In this document: positions 23,201-31,404 of the stretch, piece after piece | How the letters are laid out: every line of letters starts with the position of its first letter | How positions within the stretch are numbered: position 1 is the first letter of the stretch | Program-made: the position numbers and the translations under genes | The notes under the pieces: generated by a model | The model's input: only the letters and a program-made list of their open reading frames with translations | Told to the model about the DNA's origin: nothing | Database searches by the model: none | Source of the DNA: Ovis canadensis | Lineage: Eukaryota; Chordata; Mammalia; Artiodactyla; Bovidae | Assembly: GCF_042477335.2 (NCBI RefSeq) | Contig: NC_091262.1 | Coordinates: forward strand, 72,464,001-72,528,000 | Direction: 5' to 3' | DNA length: 64,000 nucleotides

Positions 23201-26200
23201 AAATATTTTGGATTCTCTTGGCCAAACTGGTTTCTGTCACAATTACTCAACTGTAGTATAGCAGAGTAAAAGCAGCCACAGACAATACGTAAGAAGTAGG
23301 TGTGGCTTTTATTCGACACAATATTGTTGTATCTCAGGGAACAAGGAGGCCTGTAGAGGGATAGTGATCAGGGAATGGCCAGAAAGTAAAGCAATCAGAA
23401 CATGTACAACATTCATCAATTAGGTATGCCATCTTATATGGATGTGGTTCATGGTGCCCTAAGACAATTTCAATAGTAACATCAAACATTACTGATCACA
23501 GATACCACTGTAAATATAATAACAAGGAAACAGTTGGAAATATTGCAAGAATTATCAAAATATGACACAAAGACAAGAAGTGAGCAAATACTATTGGAAA
23601 AATGGTTCTGGTAGACTTTCTGGATGCAGTGTTGTTACAAACCTTTCAATTTGTAAAAAAAAAACCAAAAACACAAAAAAATGTGTTATCTGTTTTATCT
23701 GCAATAAAGTGAAGAGCAATAAATTGAGGTAGGCCTGTGTATGATCTGCAGATTCTAAAGTTTAACATCCATGGCCTAAAAAGCATATCTCTCGTAAGGG
23801 TAAATCATTTATTAAAAAATTTGAAAAATATTGTCTTAAAGTTTCAGTATTATTTTGGGGAGAGGAAATAAATTGAATGAAGTATTTCCTAGGTTTCTTG
23901 GTTAGAAAAGTGTGCTTATTATTTATTACTTAATGAATTTCAGACTGAGGAAAACATCGATACAATTACATATCTGCTCTCTAATGAGAAAATGGGAGCA
24001 AAGTATCTCTAAACAAATATATTAGGTGTTCACATAGAGACTGTATTTACTTTGGGAATGAAGATGGGCTTCAGGATGATTGTCATTTGAGATGAACCTT
24101 AAGGTGCTGTAATATTTTGACTGGCAGAGATGGGTATGGAATACCATCCCATTCAGAGAACCTGTTGGAAGTAAAAGCTGACTATTGTGTCTTTAGAGAA
24201 CAACAGCAGCCTGTCAGGCTGGAGTGTGGAGAGGGGGTGTGTGTGTTGCGGGGGAATAGTGTTAAATAAAAAATGGAAAGGTCAAAGACACAGTATGGAA
24301 ACTCAAATGAATACTTTTTACTTAACATGTACCTATCAGTCATCAATTATAGCGTTGCAAAGCTCTGTAGACACCACAGTTTGGATGAAATGTAAAGGGA
24401 ATTCTAGTAAGGATTCATGGAAACAAATTGCAATGTATCCTCCATTGCAGGTGGGTATGAAAATCGGTGGATGTTTTTGGGAACAATTTGGTCAAGTTTA
24501 TCAAGAATCCTAGTTTTTAAAAATATTTCCTATAAAAATCCCATATCTAGTGATCTGTCATGAAATATAAAATAAAAAAACAGAAAAAAAGATTTGTCAG
24601 TGTGCACCCTTGATATGATGTGATGAAAATACTACTTTAACTCTGTCATCCTACCTCAACCCTATAACCTTAGTCTAATTGTGAGAAAAGCATCACACAG
24701 ATTCCAGCAGAGGTGCATCCTACAAAACATTTGAGCAGTACCCCTCACAGCTGTTAAGGTCACCAGAAGTAAGGGAAGGCTGAAAAGCTGTCCCAGCAAA
24801 GGAGGCCTGACAAGTAAGTGTATTGTGGTGTCCTGAGTGGTATCCTTAGATAGAAACAGACATTGGGTGATACTGAGGAAATCTGAACACACTGTGGATT
24901 TTTGTTAATAATACCATGTTACCATTGGCTCATTGATTGCACCAAGTATAGTATATAAATGTAAGGTATTAATAAAAAGGATCCTGATTTTGGGAAAGAT
25001 TTGAAGGCGAGAGGAGAAGGGGACAACAGAGGACGAGATGGTTGGATGACATTGCTGACTTGATGGACATGAGTCTGAGTAAGCTTCAGGAGTTGGTGAT
25101 GGACAGGGAAGCCTGGCATGCTGCAGTCCATGGGGTCGCAAAGAGTTGGACACGACTGAGTGACTGAACTGACTGTACTGTGGGGGTAGGTGGGAATTCT
25201 TCATACTCGTCTCAATTTTTCTATAAACCTAATTCTTTAAAAAATTATGTCTGTTTGAAGATAACATTTTAAATAACCTTAAAAATATTAAATGCTCAGG
25301 GATCAAATTTAGCAAAATGTTTGCTAGATACTAACATTGCTGGAAGAAATTAGACATAAGTAAATGGAAGTCATACCTTGTTCATGGATTGGAAAACTTA
25401 ATATTGTTGTGATGTCAATTGTTTTTAAATTGAGCCAGAGATTCAATGCAATCCTGATAAAAATATTTTTGAAAGTTACTGTGTATTTAAATACACAAAA
25501 CTGAGTATTTTGAAAAAAAAAAAAAAATTACCTGATATCATTTACTCCTAAAGCTTCAGTACTCAAGACTGTGTGACCTACACTGACAAACATAGTTAGC
25601 TGAGTTTTAAGATTTTTTTTACTAAAATTTTTTGATGCTAAAACAATTGAATATCCATAATAAACCCCAAAAACTGAACCTCAATTCTTATCTCACACTA
25701 TACACAAAATTAACTCAGAATGTATTGTAAACCTAAATATAAAAGTTAAAAATGTGACATTTCTGAAGAAAATATAGAAGTAAGTCTTTGTGATTTTAGA
25801 ATTGACAAAAATTTCTCCAAACCATAAAAAACTAACTTACTGTACTTCATTAAAATTTAAAACTTTGACACTTTGACATAGAGTGTTAAAAAAAAAAAAA
25901 GGCAGGACACAGATTGGGAGAAAATATTCATGTTACATATACCTGACAAAGGACTTGTATCTAGAATATACAAGTTTTTTTTTTTTTTTTCAAATTGAAG
26001 TATAGTTGATTTACAATATTGTTAGTTTCAGGTGTATAAGCACAGTGATTCAGTTATATATATATTCTTCAGATTCTCTTCCCTTATAGATTATTACAAA
26101 ATATTGAGTATAGTTCCTTGTGCTGGCTTCTCTGGTGGCTCAGCTGGTAAAGAATCTGCCTGCCAATGCAGGAAGCTCAAGAGACGGAGGTTCAATCCCT

Positions 26201-29200
26201 GGGTCAATCCCTGGAGAAGGAAATGGCAACCCACTCCAGTATTCTTGCCTGGAAAATTCCATGGACAGAGGAGCCCGGCTGGCTACAGTCCTTGGAGTCA
26301 CAGAGAGTCAGACAAGACTGAGTATACATGCCTTGTGCCATTCAATAGATCCTTGTTGGCTATCTGTTTTATATATAGCAGTGTGTGTATGCTATTCCCA
26401 ACCTCCTAATTTATCCCTCCTGCCACCCTCTTTATGTTTTCTATGTCTGTGAGTCTCTTTCTGTTTTGGAAATAAGTTCATTTACATCTTTTTTCTTTTT
26501 TTAGATTCCACATATAAGTGATATATGATATTGTTCCCTGGCTTTTCATAGTATGACAATCTACTATCATAGGTCCATTCAAATGCTGCTAATGGCATTA
26601 CTTTATTTTTATGGTTGAGTAATATTCCATATTCCACCAAATCATCTTAATCCATTCATTTGTTGAAGGACACTTAGTTTGCTTCTAATGCCTTGTCTAT
26701 TACAAATAGTGTTGCAATGAATGGTGGGGTGCATTTATCTTTTCATATTATGGTTTTCTCCAGGTATATGCCCAGGAGTGGATTGCAGGACCATATGGTA
26801 GCTCTATTTTTAGTTTTTAGGATATACAACAATCTTTAAAACAAATAACGCATGTACACCTGTGGTGGATTCATGTCAATGTATGACAAAACCAATACAG
26901 TATTGTAAAATAAAGTAAAAATAAAAATTTAATAAAAGAAAAAATAATAAAATGGGAAAAAGATTTGAACAGGCATTTCATAAGAGAAGATATACAAGTA
27001 AGTAAGTAAAAAGATGCTTAAGATCAAATGGCAACCCACTCCAGTACTCTTGCCTGGAAAATCCCATGGACGGAGTAGCCTGGAAGGCTGCAGTCCATGG
27101 GGTCGCTGAGGGTCGGACACAATTGAGCGACTTCACTTTCACTTTTCACTTTCCTGCATTGGAGAAGGAAATGGCAACCCACTCCAGTGTTCTTGCCTGG
27201 AGAGTCCCAGGGACAGGGGAGCCTGGTGGGCTGCCGTCTCTGGGGTCGCACAGAGTCGGACACGACTGAAGTGACTTAGCAGCAGCAGTAAGATCAGTAA
27301 CAGTAGAGCAATGAAAGTTGATGCAATGAGAAAAAAATCACACACAAGGAGATAGCACATCACATCCACTAGTGTTTAAAAACGCTCACAATATCAAGTG
27401 TGTGAGAATATGGAGTAACCCTCCAGGATTCTCATATTGGTGCTGGAAATGCAAAGTGGTATAACCACTTCACACAGCAATTTGGCAGTTTCTTAAATAT
27501 AAATACACACTGACTACATGATTCAGCAGTTCCATTCAAGACTTAACGAAAGAGAAAGCACATGTCCACACACAAACTTGCACGCTATCATTCACAGCAG
27601 CTTTATTTGTAATAGATTATAATGGGGGCGGAAATCATGATGTCTGTCAATAGGAGAATGGATAGACAAATTTCTGCAGGTCCGTGCAATGGGAATGTTC
27701 TCAGTCGCTTAGTCATGTCCTACTCTGCAACCCAACGACTAAACCACCAGGCTCCTCTGTCCATGGGATTCTCCAGGCAAAAATACTGAAGTGTAATGCC
27801 ATTTTCCAATAGGAATACCGGTCAGCAATAAAAAGGATAAAGTATTGACATATAAAATGAGGATGAATTGCAACATAATTATGCTGAATGAAAGAAGTCA
27901 GACAAAAAAAAGAGTGTATACTGAGTCCATTTATATGAAATATCATGAAATGCAGACTAATCTGTAGTGAGCAGCAGCGGGCAGGTTCGTGGTTGCCTGG
28001 CATCAGAGAGGGAGCAGAGGGATGATGAGGCAGGAGCAAATGTGATGGGTGTGTACACTCTTGATTGTGGTGATGGCTTCGTAGTATATACAAATTTCAG
28101 GACCTTAAATTTGTGCAGTCTAGTGTATATAATGTATACCTTAGTAAAGTTGGCTTTAAAAGAAGGGGAAAAGTCAGCTCTTATGAACCTTCTTGAAGGT
28201 TCACATCTCTCTAGTGGACTCCATCTGGCTGACTGTACGTGTGTTCCTTTCAGATGACTCATTCCGGACGCGTAACACCAATAGTGCTCCCAGTTCCTTT
28301 TCGTCTAATACCTCCCTGCCCAGCACCTCCCGAGGGACAGGTAACTCAGTTGATCCCAAGAGCAGTGGAAGTAAAGATACACAACCACGGAAGGCTACCT
28401 TGTAAGTAATCCAGTTGTGGACTGCCAAGTGTTTTATTCTGTTCTTTGTGTACTTTCCTTCCCACTTAAATAGTTTCCAAAGAATAGGAAGTGTCTGTAA
28501 TGGAGAAATGCTATCAGTTAAAATGGTTGTTATCACATGCCTCTGGTTATGTTACATATTTTGTATAAGATAATTTATATATGGCAAAGATGTTGTAACC
28601 TTAGGAAATTGACAAGAAACTTTAAATGGCTCCCATTAATAGCTGAGATCTATGTATTTTTCTGCAAAATATTTGCATTTCTTTAAACAACTAGCTTGGG
28701 CTTCCCTGGTGGCTCAGCAGTAAAGATATGCCTGCAGTGTAGGAGATGTGGGTTCGATTTCTGCATCAGGAAGATCCCCCTGGAGAAGGAAATGGCAACC
28801 CACTCCAGTATTCTTGCCTGGAAAATCCGATGGACAGAGGAGTCTGGCTGGCTACAGTCTATGGGGTTACAAAGTGTCAGATATGACTTAAGAGACTAAA
28901 ACAACAGCAAAAACAAGCAACTAGCTTAAGGTCATGGTATTCAATCAGCCAGTGCTCAGGAGGATGGGTGTAATGATGCCAGTTAAGAAACTACTGCAGC
29001 ACATAATCTAGAGTTGTGGGTCCAATAAGATAGAGATTTCTACTGACATTTGTTCCTTAAAGTTATAAGGAACCCTTTCGTGGCTCCTTTTTATGCACCA
29101 GTTGTATCTTATTTGAATTGATGAAACCTTTGTTTCTCTTAGGTTAGACATGTAAGAGGGTAGTGGGGGGAAAATATCAACATAGAGGTCATATCCATGT

Positions 29201-31404
29201 AGAAGCAATTCATCCAAGATGCCCAAACTATAGTTACAGGTTTCCTCTTCCATATGGGACACCTGACTCTTCTGATTAGAAGAGAATTTAAACAGGATTC
29301 AGATTTTCTTTTAAACATAGTTCACTTAATTCATGAATGAAGTGAAAATGAAAGTTGCTCAGTCATGTCCAACTCTTTGCAACCCTATGGACTATACAGT
29401 TCATGGAATTCTCCAGGCCAGAATACTGGAGTGGGTAGCCTTTCCCTTCTCCAGGGGATCTTCCCAATCCAGGACTCAAACTGGGGTCTCCTGCCTGCAT
29501 TGCAGGCGGATTCTTTACCAACTGAGCTATCAGGGTAATTCATGAATATTTTGATGAATATTTTCTAATAAAGTTTCCATCTTTTTGCACATCAGAAGCT
29601 CCATACTGGAGTCCCATTTAGGAACTGAACTGTATTATAATTTGTTCTAAATTTCTAATTGGCCATTGGTATATACAAATATAGATGTATTCCAAATTCA
29701 TTTAAAACTTAGAAGTATATTTATTGAATAGAGCTCAAAAGTAGACTACATAATAGAAAAAAATTGATAGAAAATAGTAATATTGATGGTACAGGTTAGT
29801 AGTGTTACTACAGAGAATCTCTTAGCCCTATGATTATTGTTCTAATGACTGTGCTGTGGAAGCTCCATTTAAAGTCTTGAGATAGAGGCAGAACAGGGTA
29901 ATGATCTATGGAGACCACAGAGATGGGCCTCGTGCTCTGGTTCCCACGTGCAGTTCATGTCAGCACTCTGGTCCTCACTGTGCCCTCTGTGAAATGATGG
30001 GACAGACTCAGTTCATCATCTGAGGCACCTAACCTTTTGACATCCTGAAATCCTTCCTCTTGATCACTCCTGACCCTCTTCCTCTCAAAAGACTGGTCTG
30101 GAATTCTTCTATTGAAAAACACATTTAATAACAGCAGAATGCAATTCATTCTCTCATCTTTCTAAATACGATAGTCATTTATTGTTAACAGTAAAGACCA
30201 TTGCAGTCTAATCTACTTATACCAGCTCTCCATTATTGGCACCAATGGTAAAGAATCCACCTACCAATGCAGAAGACACAAGCGACGGGTAAATCGATCC
30301 CTGGGTCGGGAAGTTCCCCTGGAGGAGGAAATGGCAACCCACTGTAGTATTCCTGCCTCAAAATTCCCACAGACAGGCATCTGGCAGGCTACAGTCCATG
30401 CAGCTGCAAAGAGTCGGACACAGCTGAGCGACTGATCATTATTTCAGATTACTTCTTTATGTGTTCTTTCATTGTTGAGCATGCTTTTCCTTTTTATGGA
30501 CTAAATTTTATTTTGCTCAGTATTTATAATATATAGTTATATAATCAGTTGCATATATAATTGTTTAAAAAATGAATCTAGAAGCAAACACTGCTAAACA
30601 GTCACGTGAAGTTTGGTTTTTTTCTGAATATTCGGAAGTAGGAGGTGTGTTGCTCTCACAGCTGCTTGGTTAATGTGTAACTGAATCTCCAAGTCCACAC
30701 TCTCTCCATGTTATGTGGTTCTAATTTAGACTTTCTCATGAATGCACAGTGCCACATAACTGCAATAGGTGATCAGTATCTGTAGATATTAGTCATGTTT
30801 CTGTGGACCCTTATCCACCATTCAGCACTATGGCATATCCAAATGAAAATCTATCCTTTTTGCTTAAAATAAGCCTGTGAAGTGATTTCAGAAAGTATTA
30901 ATTATCTCAGTTTTGCTGCTTAAAAAAATTGTATGCAGTACATTCTCCAACTTTCCATTGTCATAAAGATGATACATCTGGCATTTAAAAATATCAGTCT
31001 TAAAGGAAGTTTAGGAATGCATTATATGTTACGTTTTACAAGGCCAGATGATTGATAATTTTAGGTTGTGTTAATTTCCGCTATGGTTATAGAAATGAAA
31101 AACAGGAAAAGTATGAGTTGAATTGAATGCTATGTTAGCTGCACATAAGATTGAGTAATTAAAGGGTATTCCAAGTAAACTTTAACGTGTCATTCACTTA
31201 TCCACTTAATCACAGTTCTCATATATTAGGTTTTTTCATAGTAGAGTATATCTGTTTCTTTACTTTGTAAGTATCATATGGATAAACTTTTTCATGTTTT
31301 GTTTTCTTTTTTCTTCTTTTCTTCTCTCCCTCCACCTTCCTCCTTCTCTTCTTTCTTTCTTTCTTCCTTTCTGACAAAGAAAATCCAGAAAATCCAATCC
31401 TTAG
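5132..31404 (+). CDS. PPP4R4: PPP4R4, protein phosphatase 4 regulatory subunit 4 (C-terminal part, 11 exons, spliced)
   Basis: PPP4R4 is a cytosolic HEAT-repeat regulatory subunit that binds the PP4 catalytic subunit. The spliced coding exons are 5132-5237, 6704-6851, 11017-11161, 13534-13575, 13676-13750, 20354-20423, 20993-21076, 21380-21476, 22552-22622, 28254-28401 and 31380-31404. All have GT-AG borders and compatible phases, and together they give 1011 nt (336 residues plus stop). The first exons finish the helical HEAT-like region ([38 protein letters not shown]). A coiled-coil-like charged stretch follows ([20 protein letters not shown]), then a Ser/Pro-rich basic tail ending KSRKSNP. 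Human PPP4R4 is about 873 residues, so the N-terminal 540 or so are encoded left of the window. Identity rests on close match to the known protein and on synteny with SERPINA10. No disabling change was seen. Confidence 0.93.
5238..6703 (+). other. PPP4R4 intron
   Basis: AT-rich intron. A MIR-like SINE in plus orientation lies at about 6285-6490 (CTGCATTTGAATTCTAGCTC, then a tail with ACTTAGCACATAGCGGGTAG). Nothing else was recognised. Confidence 0.55.
6704..6851 (+). CDS. PPP4R4: PPP4R4 exon ([10 protein letters not shown]... to PVANV)
   Basis: 148 nt. The acceptor is TTGTTTCTAG and the donor AAG|GTATGA. Two bases complete the previous Gln codon, and two (AG) are left for the Arg codon finished by the next exon. 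It encodes the helical segment with [12 protein letters not shown] and [14 protein letters not shown], typical of the repeated helices of PP4 and PP2A scaffold-like subunits. Confidence 0.92.
9590..10920 (+). mobile_element. L2 LINE relic, interrupted by a Bov-A SINE
   Basis: Plus-strand text matches the L2 3' region: TCATTGCTCTCAAAATAAAA, then a stretch like TGGATGATCTGACCTCC, AAATGTCA, and the tail CATAGATATTTGTTGCATAATAAA. Old and diverged. The SINE at 10629-10755 splits it. Confidence 0.6.
10629..10755 (+). mobile_element. Bov-A type SINE monomer
   Basis: Core text CCCACTCCAGTATTCTTGCC and the end CGACTGAGCGACTAACAC. Imperfect flanking direct repeats (TTACTCATTCGT and CTTATTCATTTGT) look like the target-site duplication within the L2 relic. 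Confidence 0.85.
11017..11161 (+). CDS. PPP4R4: PPP4R4 exon ([12 protein letters not shown]... to AIVKR)
   Basis: 145 nt. The acceptor is TTTATTATAG and the donor AGA|GTAAGT. It encodes [20 protein letters not shown], then [15 protein letters not shown] and KDVLAIVKR, the last helical repeat before the charged linker. The exon ends on a codon boundary. Confidence 0.93.
11340..11555 (+). mobile_element. Bov-tA SINE
   Basis: tRNA-like head (GGTGGCTCAGCTGGTAAAGA, a B-box-like GGTTCGATCCCC) joined to a Bov-A body ending AGTCGGACGTCACGACTGAG. Confidence 0.9.
11738..11835 (+). mobile_element. CHR-type tRNA SINE
   Basis: GGGACTTCCCTGGTGGTCCA head and GGGTTCATTCCCTGTCAGGG B-box region, typical of cetartiodactyl CHR SINEs. 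Truncated at the 3' side. Confidence 0.75.
12612..12775 (-). mobile_element. CHR-type tRNA SINE
   Basis: Antisense copy. The plus strand ends with CCACCAGGGAAGTTCT, the complement of the CHR head. The body has TTGGCTGCATGTTGCCACAT and GACCAGAGATTGAACTTGTG. Confidence 0.75.
13534..13575 (+). CDS. PPP4R4: PPP4R4 42-nt exon ([14 protein letters not shown])
   Basis: A 14-codon exon in phase 0. The acceptor is TTTCTTTACAG and the donor GTAAGT. It starts the charged coiled-coil-like linker. Skipping it would keep the frame. Confidence 0.92.
13676..13750 (+). CDS. PPP4R4: PPP4R4 75-nt exon ([11 protein letters not shown]... to LLLLEM)
   Basis: 25 codons in phase 0. The acceptor is AAACTTAG and the donor GTATGT. 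It encodes a strongly charged heptad-like stretch ([14 protein letters not shown]). Only 100 bp separates it from the preceding exon. Confidence 0.92.
14263..14482 (-). mobile_element. Bov-tA SINE
   Basis: Antisense. The body is GACTCTTGGTGACGCCATCT, and the tRNA-like head complement is at the right end (CCAGGGATCAAACCTGCATC, GTGCCACCTGGAAAG). Confidence 0.9.
15105..15322 (-). mobile_element. Bov-tA SINE
   Basis: Antisense. GTCATTCAGTCATGTCCAAC on the left and the head complement ending GAGCCGCCAGAGGAAGCCC on the right. Confidence 0.9.
15538..15566. repeat. Short (TG)n microsatellite
   Basis: Alternating TATA/TGTG run, 29 bp and imperfect. Confidence 0.8.
16149..16866 (-). mobile_element. 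BovB fragment, endonuclease C-terminal part and linker, truncated at both ends
   Basis: Minus-strand reading 16416-16225 gives [18 protein letters not shown] and [18 protein letters not shown], the BovB linker after the endonuclease. The nucleotide text parallels the copy at 1-600. It starts and ends inside the coding region and lacks the BovB 3' tail, which is unusual for a LINE insertion. Flanked on both sides by antisense L1. Confidence 0.75.
17083..17976 (-). mobile_element. BovB fragment, reverse transcriptase C-terminal part and 3' end
   Basis: Minus strand, with [34 protein letters not shown] and [15 protein letters not shown]. The 3' tail is near 17085 (plus-strand TCAGTTCAGTTCAGTTGCTC). 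5'-truncated inside the reverse transcriptase. Broken frames. Confidence 0.82.
19308..19553 (-). mobile_element. Bov-tA SINE with internal duplication
   Basis: Antisense Bov-tA (TTAGTCACTCAGTCATGTCC on the left, GGGTCTCCTGCATTGCAGGC on the right). The GAGTACTG motif occurs twice (19413 and 19446), which lengthens the element by about 33 bp. Confidence 0.88.
20354..20423 (+). CDS. PPP4R4: PPP4R4 exon ([12 protein letters not shown]... to FEKK)
   Basis: 70 nt. The acceptor is TATTAATAG and the donor GTGAGT. It continues the charged linker with [20 protein letters not shown] and leaves one base of a split Arg codon. Confidence 0.92.
20424..20992 (+). other. PPP4R4 intron with L1 3' end
   Basis: Contains an antisense ruminant L1 3' end at about 20515-20680 (TTAATTGAAGGATAATTGCT, AACATGAATCAGCCATAGGT). 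The rest is AT-rich. Confidence 0.5.
20993..21076 (+). CDS. PPP4R4: PPP4R4 exon ([13 protein letters not shown]... to TPSTS)
   Basis: 84 nt, with two bases finishing the first Arg and one left at the end. The acceptor is TTGTTTTAG and the donor GTAAGA. A Ser/Thr/Pro-rich tail begins here ([18 protein letters not shown]). Confidence 0.92.
21380..21476 (+). CDS. PPP4R4: PPP4R4 exon ([14 protein letters not shown]... to DKCTT)
   Basis: 97 nt. The acceptor is TTACTCTAG and the donor AG|GTATGA. It encodes a basic stretch with [23 protein letters not shown] would suit basophilic kinases, but that is only an inference. Confidence 0.92.
22210..22363. repeat. Direct repeat copy 1 (pairs with 22889-23033)
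   Basis: A 154-bp block beginning CCTAGCCAATAGGGTGATCT. The copy at 22889-23033 matches at about 140 of 145 aligned bases, with one 9-bp indel (TTCTGATGT present here only). Similarity stops abruptly at both ends. The pair brackets the PPP4R4 exon at 22552-22622. Confidence 0.93.
22552..22622 (+). CDS. PPP4R4: PPP4R4 exon ([13 protein letters not shown]... to MISLT)
   Basis: 71 nt, with one base finishing Ser and one left for Asp. The acceptor is TTCTTTTCTAG and the donor GTAAGT. Ser/Thr-rich tail ([18 protein letters not shown]). Confidence 0.92.
22889..23033. repeat. Direct repeat copy 2 (pairs with 22210-22363)
   Basis: 145-bp partner of copy 1. A further short copy of its first 17 bp (AGCCAATAGGCTGATCT) lies just upstream at 22862. 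Confidence 0.93.
23158..23325. mobile_element. MER5A-like hAT DNA transposon relic
   Basis: Text such as TTCTCTGTAAAGGACCACAT, TGGTAAATATTTTGGATTCT and GCAGCCACAGACAATACGTA matches the MER5A family as I remember it. Diverged. Confidence 0.6.
23370..23745. mobile_element. Tigger-like DNA transposon relic
   Basis: ATTATCAAAATATGACACAA, GACAAGAAGTGAGCAAATAC and the end AATAAATTGAGGTAGGCCTG resemble the Tigger1 3' region. No transposase remains. Confidence 0.6.
24985..25175 (+). mobile_element. BovB 3' end fragment
   Basis: Plus-strand 3' terminal BovB: GATGGTTGGATGACATTGCT, GACATGAGTCTGAGTAAGCT and the end CGACTGAGTGACTGAACTGA. Strongly 5'-truncated. Confidence 0.8.
25180..25972 (+). mobile_element. 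Old L1, sense, first part
   Basis: L1 ORF2 3' region, for example GGGAGAAAATATTCATGTTA and GACAAAGGACTTGTATCTAG. It appears to resume at about 26958 after two younger L1 pieces. Confidence 0.6.
25973..26828 (-). mobile_element. Antisense L1 3' UTR with inserted Bov-tA
   Basis: Starts with a poly(T) run, then AATTGAAGTATAGTTGATTT, and ends in CAGGAGTGGATTGCAGGACC. Short similar flanks (GAATATACAA and GGATATACAA) may be its target-site duplication. Confidence 0.65.
26125..26330 (+). mobile_element. Bov-tA SINE
   Basis: GGCTTCTCTGGTGGCTCAGC head and a Bov-A body. Flanked by CCTTGTGC on both sides (26117 and 26331), a clear target-site duplication in the L1. Confidence 0.92.
26830..26957 (+). 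mobile_element. Ruminant L1 3' end
   Basis: CATGTACACCTGTGGTGGAT and CCAATACAGTATTGTAAAAT followed by an A-rich tail, the common bovid L1 3' terminus. Confidence 0.65.
27024..27291 (+). mobile_element. Bov-A2 SINE (dimeric)
   Basis: Two Bov-A monomers in tandem (27028-27150 and 27165-27290), each with CCCACTCCAGT and GTCGGACACA/GTCGGACACG, ending GACTTAGCAGCAGCAG. Inserted in L1. Confidence 0.92.
27292..28178 (+). mobile_element. Old L1, sense, 3' part
   Basis: L1 3' region continuing from 25972: GGAATGGATAGACAAAT-like text at 27655, ATGAAAGAAGTCAGACAAAA, GTGATGGCTTCGTAGTATAT and an A-rich end near 28178. A Bov-A fragment interrupts it at 27697-27815. Confidence 0.65.
27697..27815 (-). mobile_element. 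Bov-A SINE fragment
   Basis: Antisense: CTCAGTCGCTTAGTCATGTC to AGGCAAAAATACTGAAGTG. Confidence 0.85.
28184..28203. promoter_or_regulatory. Heat-shock-element-like palindrome
   Basis: TGAACCTTCTTGAAGGTTCA contains four alternating nGAAn/nTTCn pentamers, which is the consensus form of a heat-shock factor site. It lies just after an L1 3' end and 51 bp before a PPP4R4 exon. The sequence is certain; its function is only inferred. Confidence 0.35.
28254..28401 (+). CDS. PPP4R4: PPP4R4 exon ([13 protein letters not shown]... to QPRKAT)
   Basis: 148 nt. The acceptor is TTCCTTTCAG and the donor TT|GTAAGT. It encodes the Ser-rich tail ([37 protein letters not shown]) and leaves two bases of the Leu codon completed by the last exon. 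Confidence 0.93.
28695..28903 (+). mobile_element. Bov-tA SINE
   Basis: GGGCTTCCCTGGTGGCTCAG head and Bov-A body. The flanks CAACTAGCTT (28687 and 28918) form a perfect 10-bp target-site duplication. Confidence 0.93.
29338..29535 (-). mobile_element. Bov-tA SINE
   Basis: Antisense, with a tRNA-like head complement ending ACCAACTGAGCTATCAGGG. TAATTCATGAAT on both sides is the target-site duplication. Confidence 0.93.
30228..30440 (+). mobile_element. Bov-tA SINE, diverged
   Basis: AATGGTAAAGAATCCACCTA, GGTCGGGAAGTTCCCCTGGA and AAAGAGTCGGACACAGCTGA. Older than its neighbours. Confidence 0.88.
31298..31370 (+). promoter_or_regulatory. Long polypyrimidine tract before the terminal PPP4R4 exon
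   Basis: About 73 bases that are nearly all C or T, running up to the acceptor CTGACAAAG. It is far longer than a normal splice-site tract. Confidence 0.6.
31380..31404 (+). CDS. PPP4R4: PPP4R4 terminal coding exon (KSRKSNP, stop)
   Basis: One base completes Leu, then KSRKSNP and TAG at 31402-31404. The short basic ending matches the known C-terminus of PPP4R4, which fixes both the acceptor and the frame. Confidence 0.9.

Larger units (their letters stand above)
22623..28253 (+). other. PPP4R4 intron rich in nested repeats
   Basis: Holds direct-repeat copy 2, MER5A-like and Tigger-like DNA transposon relics, a BovB 3' end, several nested L1 pieces, four Bov SINEs and, just before the next exon, a heat-shock-element-like palindrome. 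23750-24980 shows nothing I can name confidently. Confidence 0.5.
28402..31379 (+). other. PPP4R4 last intron
   Basis: Carries three Bov-tA SINEs (listed). 30440-31290 is unique-looking AT-rich DNA. The intron ends in an unusually long pyrimidine tract (31298-31370). Confidence 0.5.

Noticed and set aside
27024-27291. Short open frames in both directions inside SINEs throughout the window
   Set aside because: The same peptide phrases recur in every Bov-tA/Bov-A copy. They are repeat translations and not genes.
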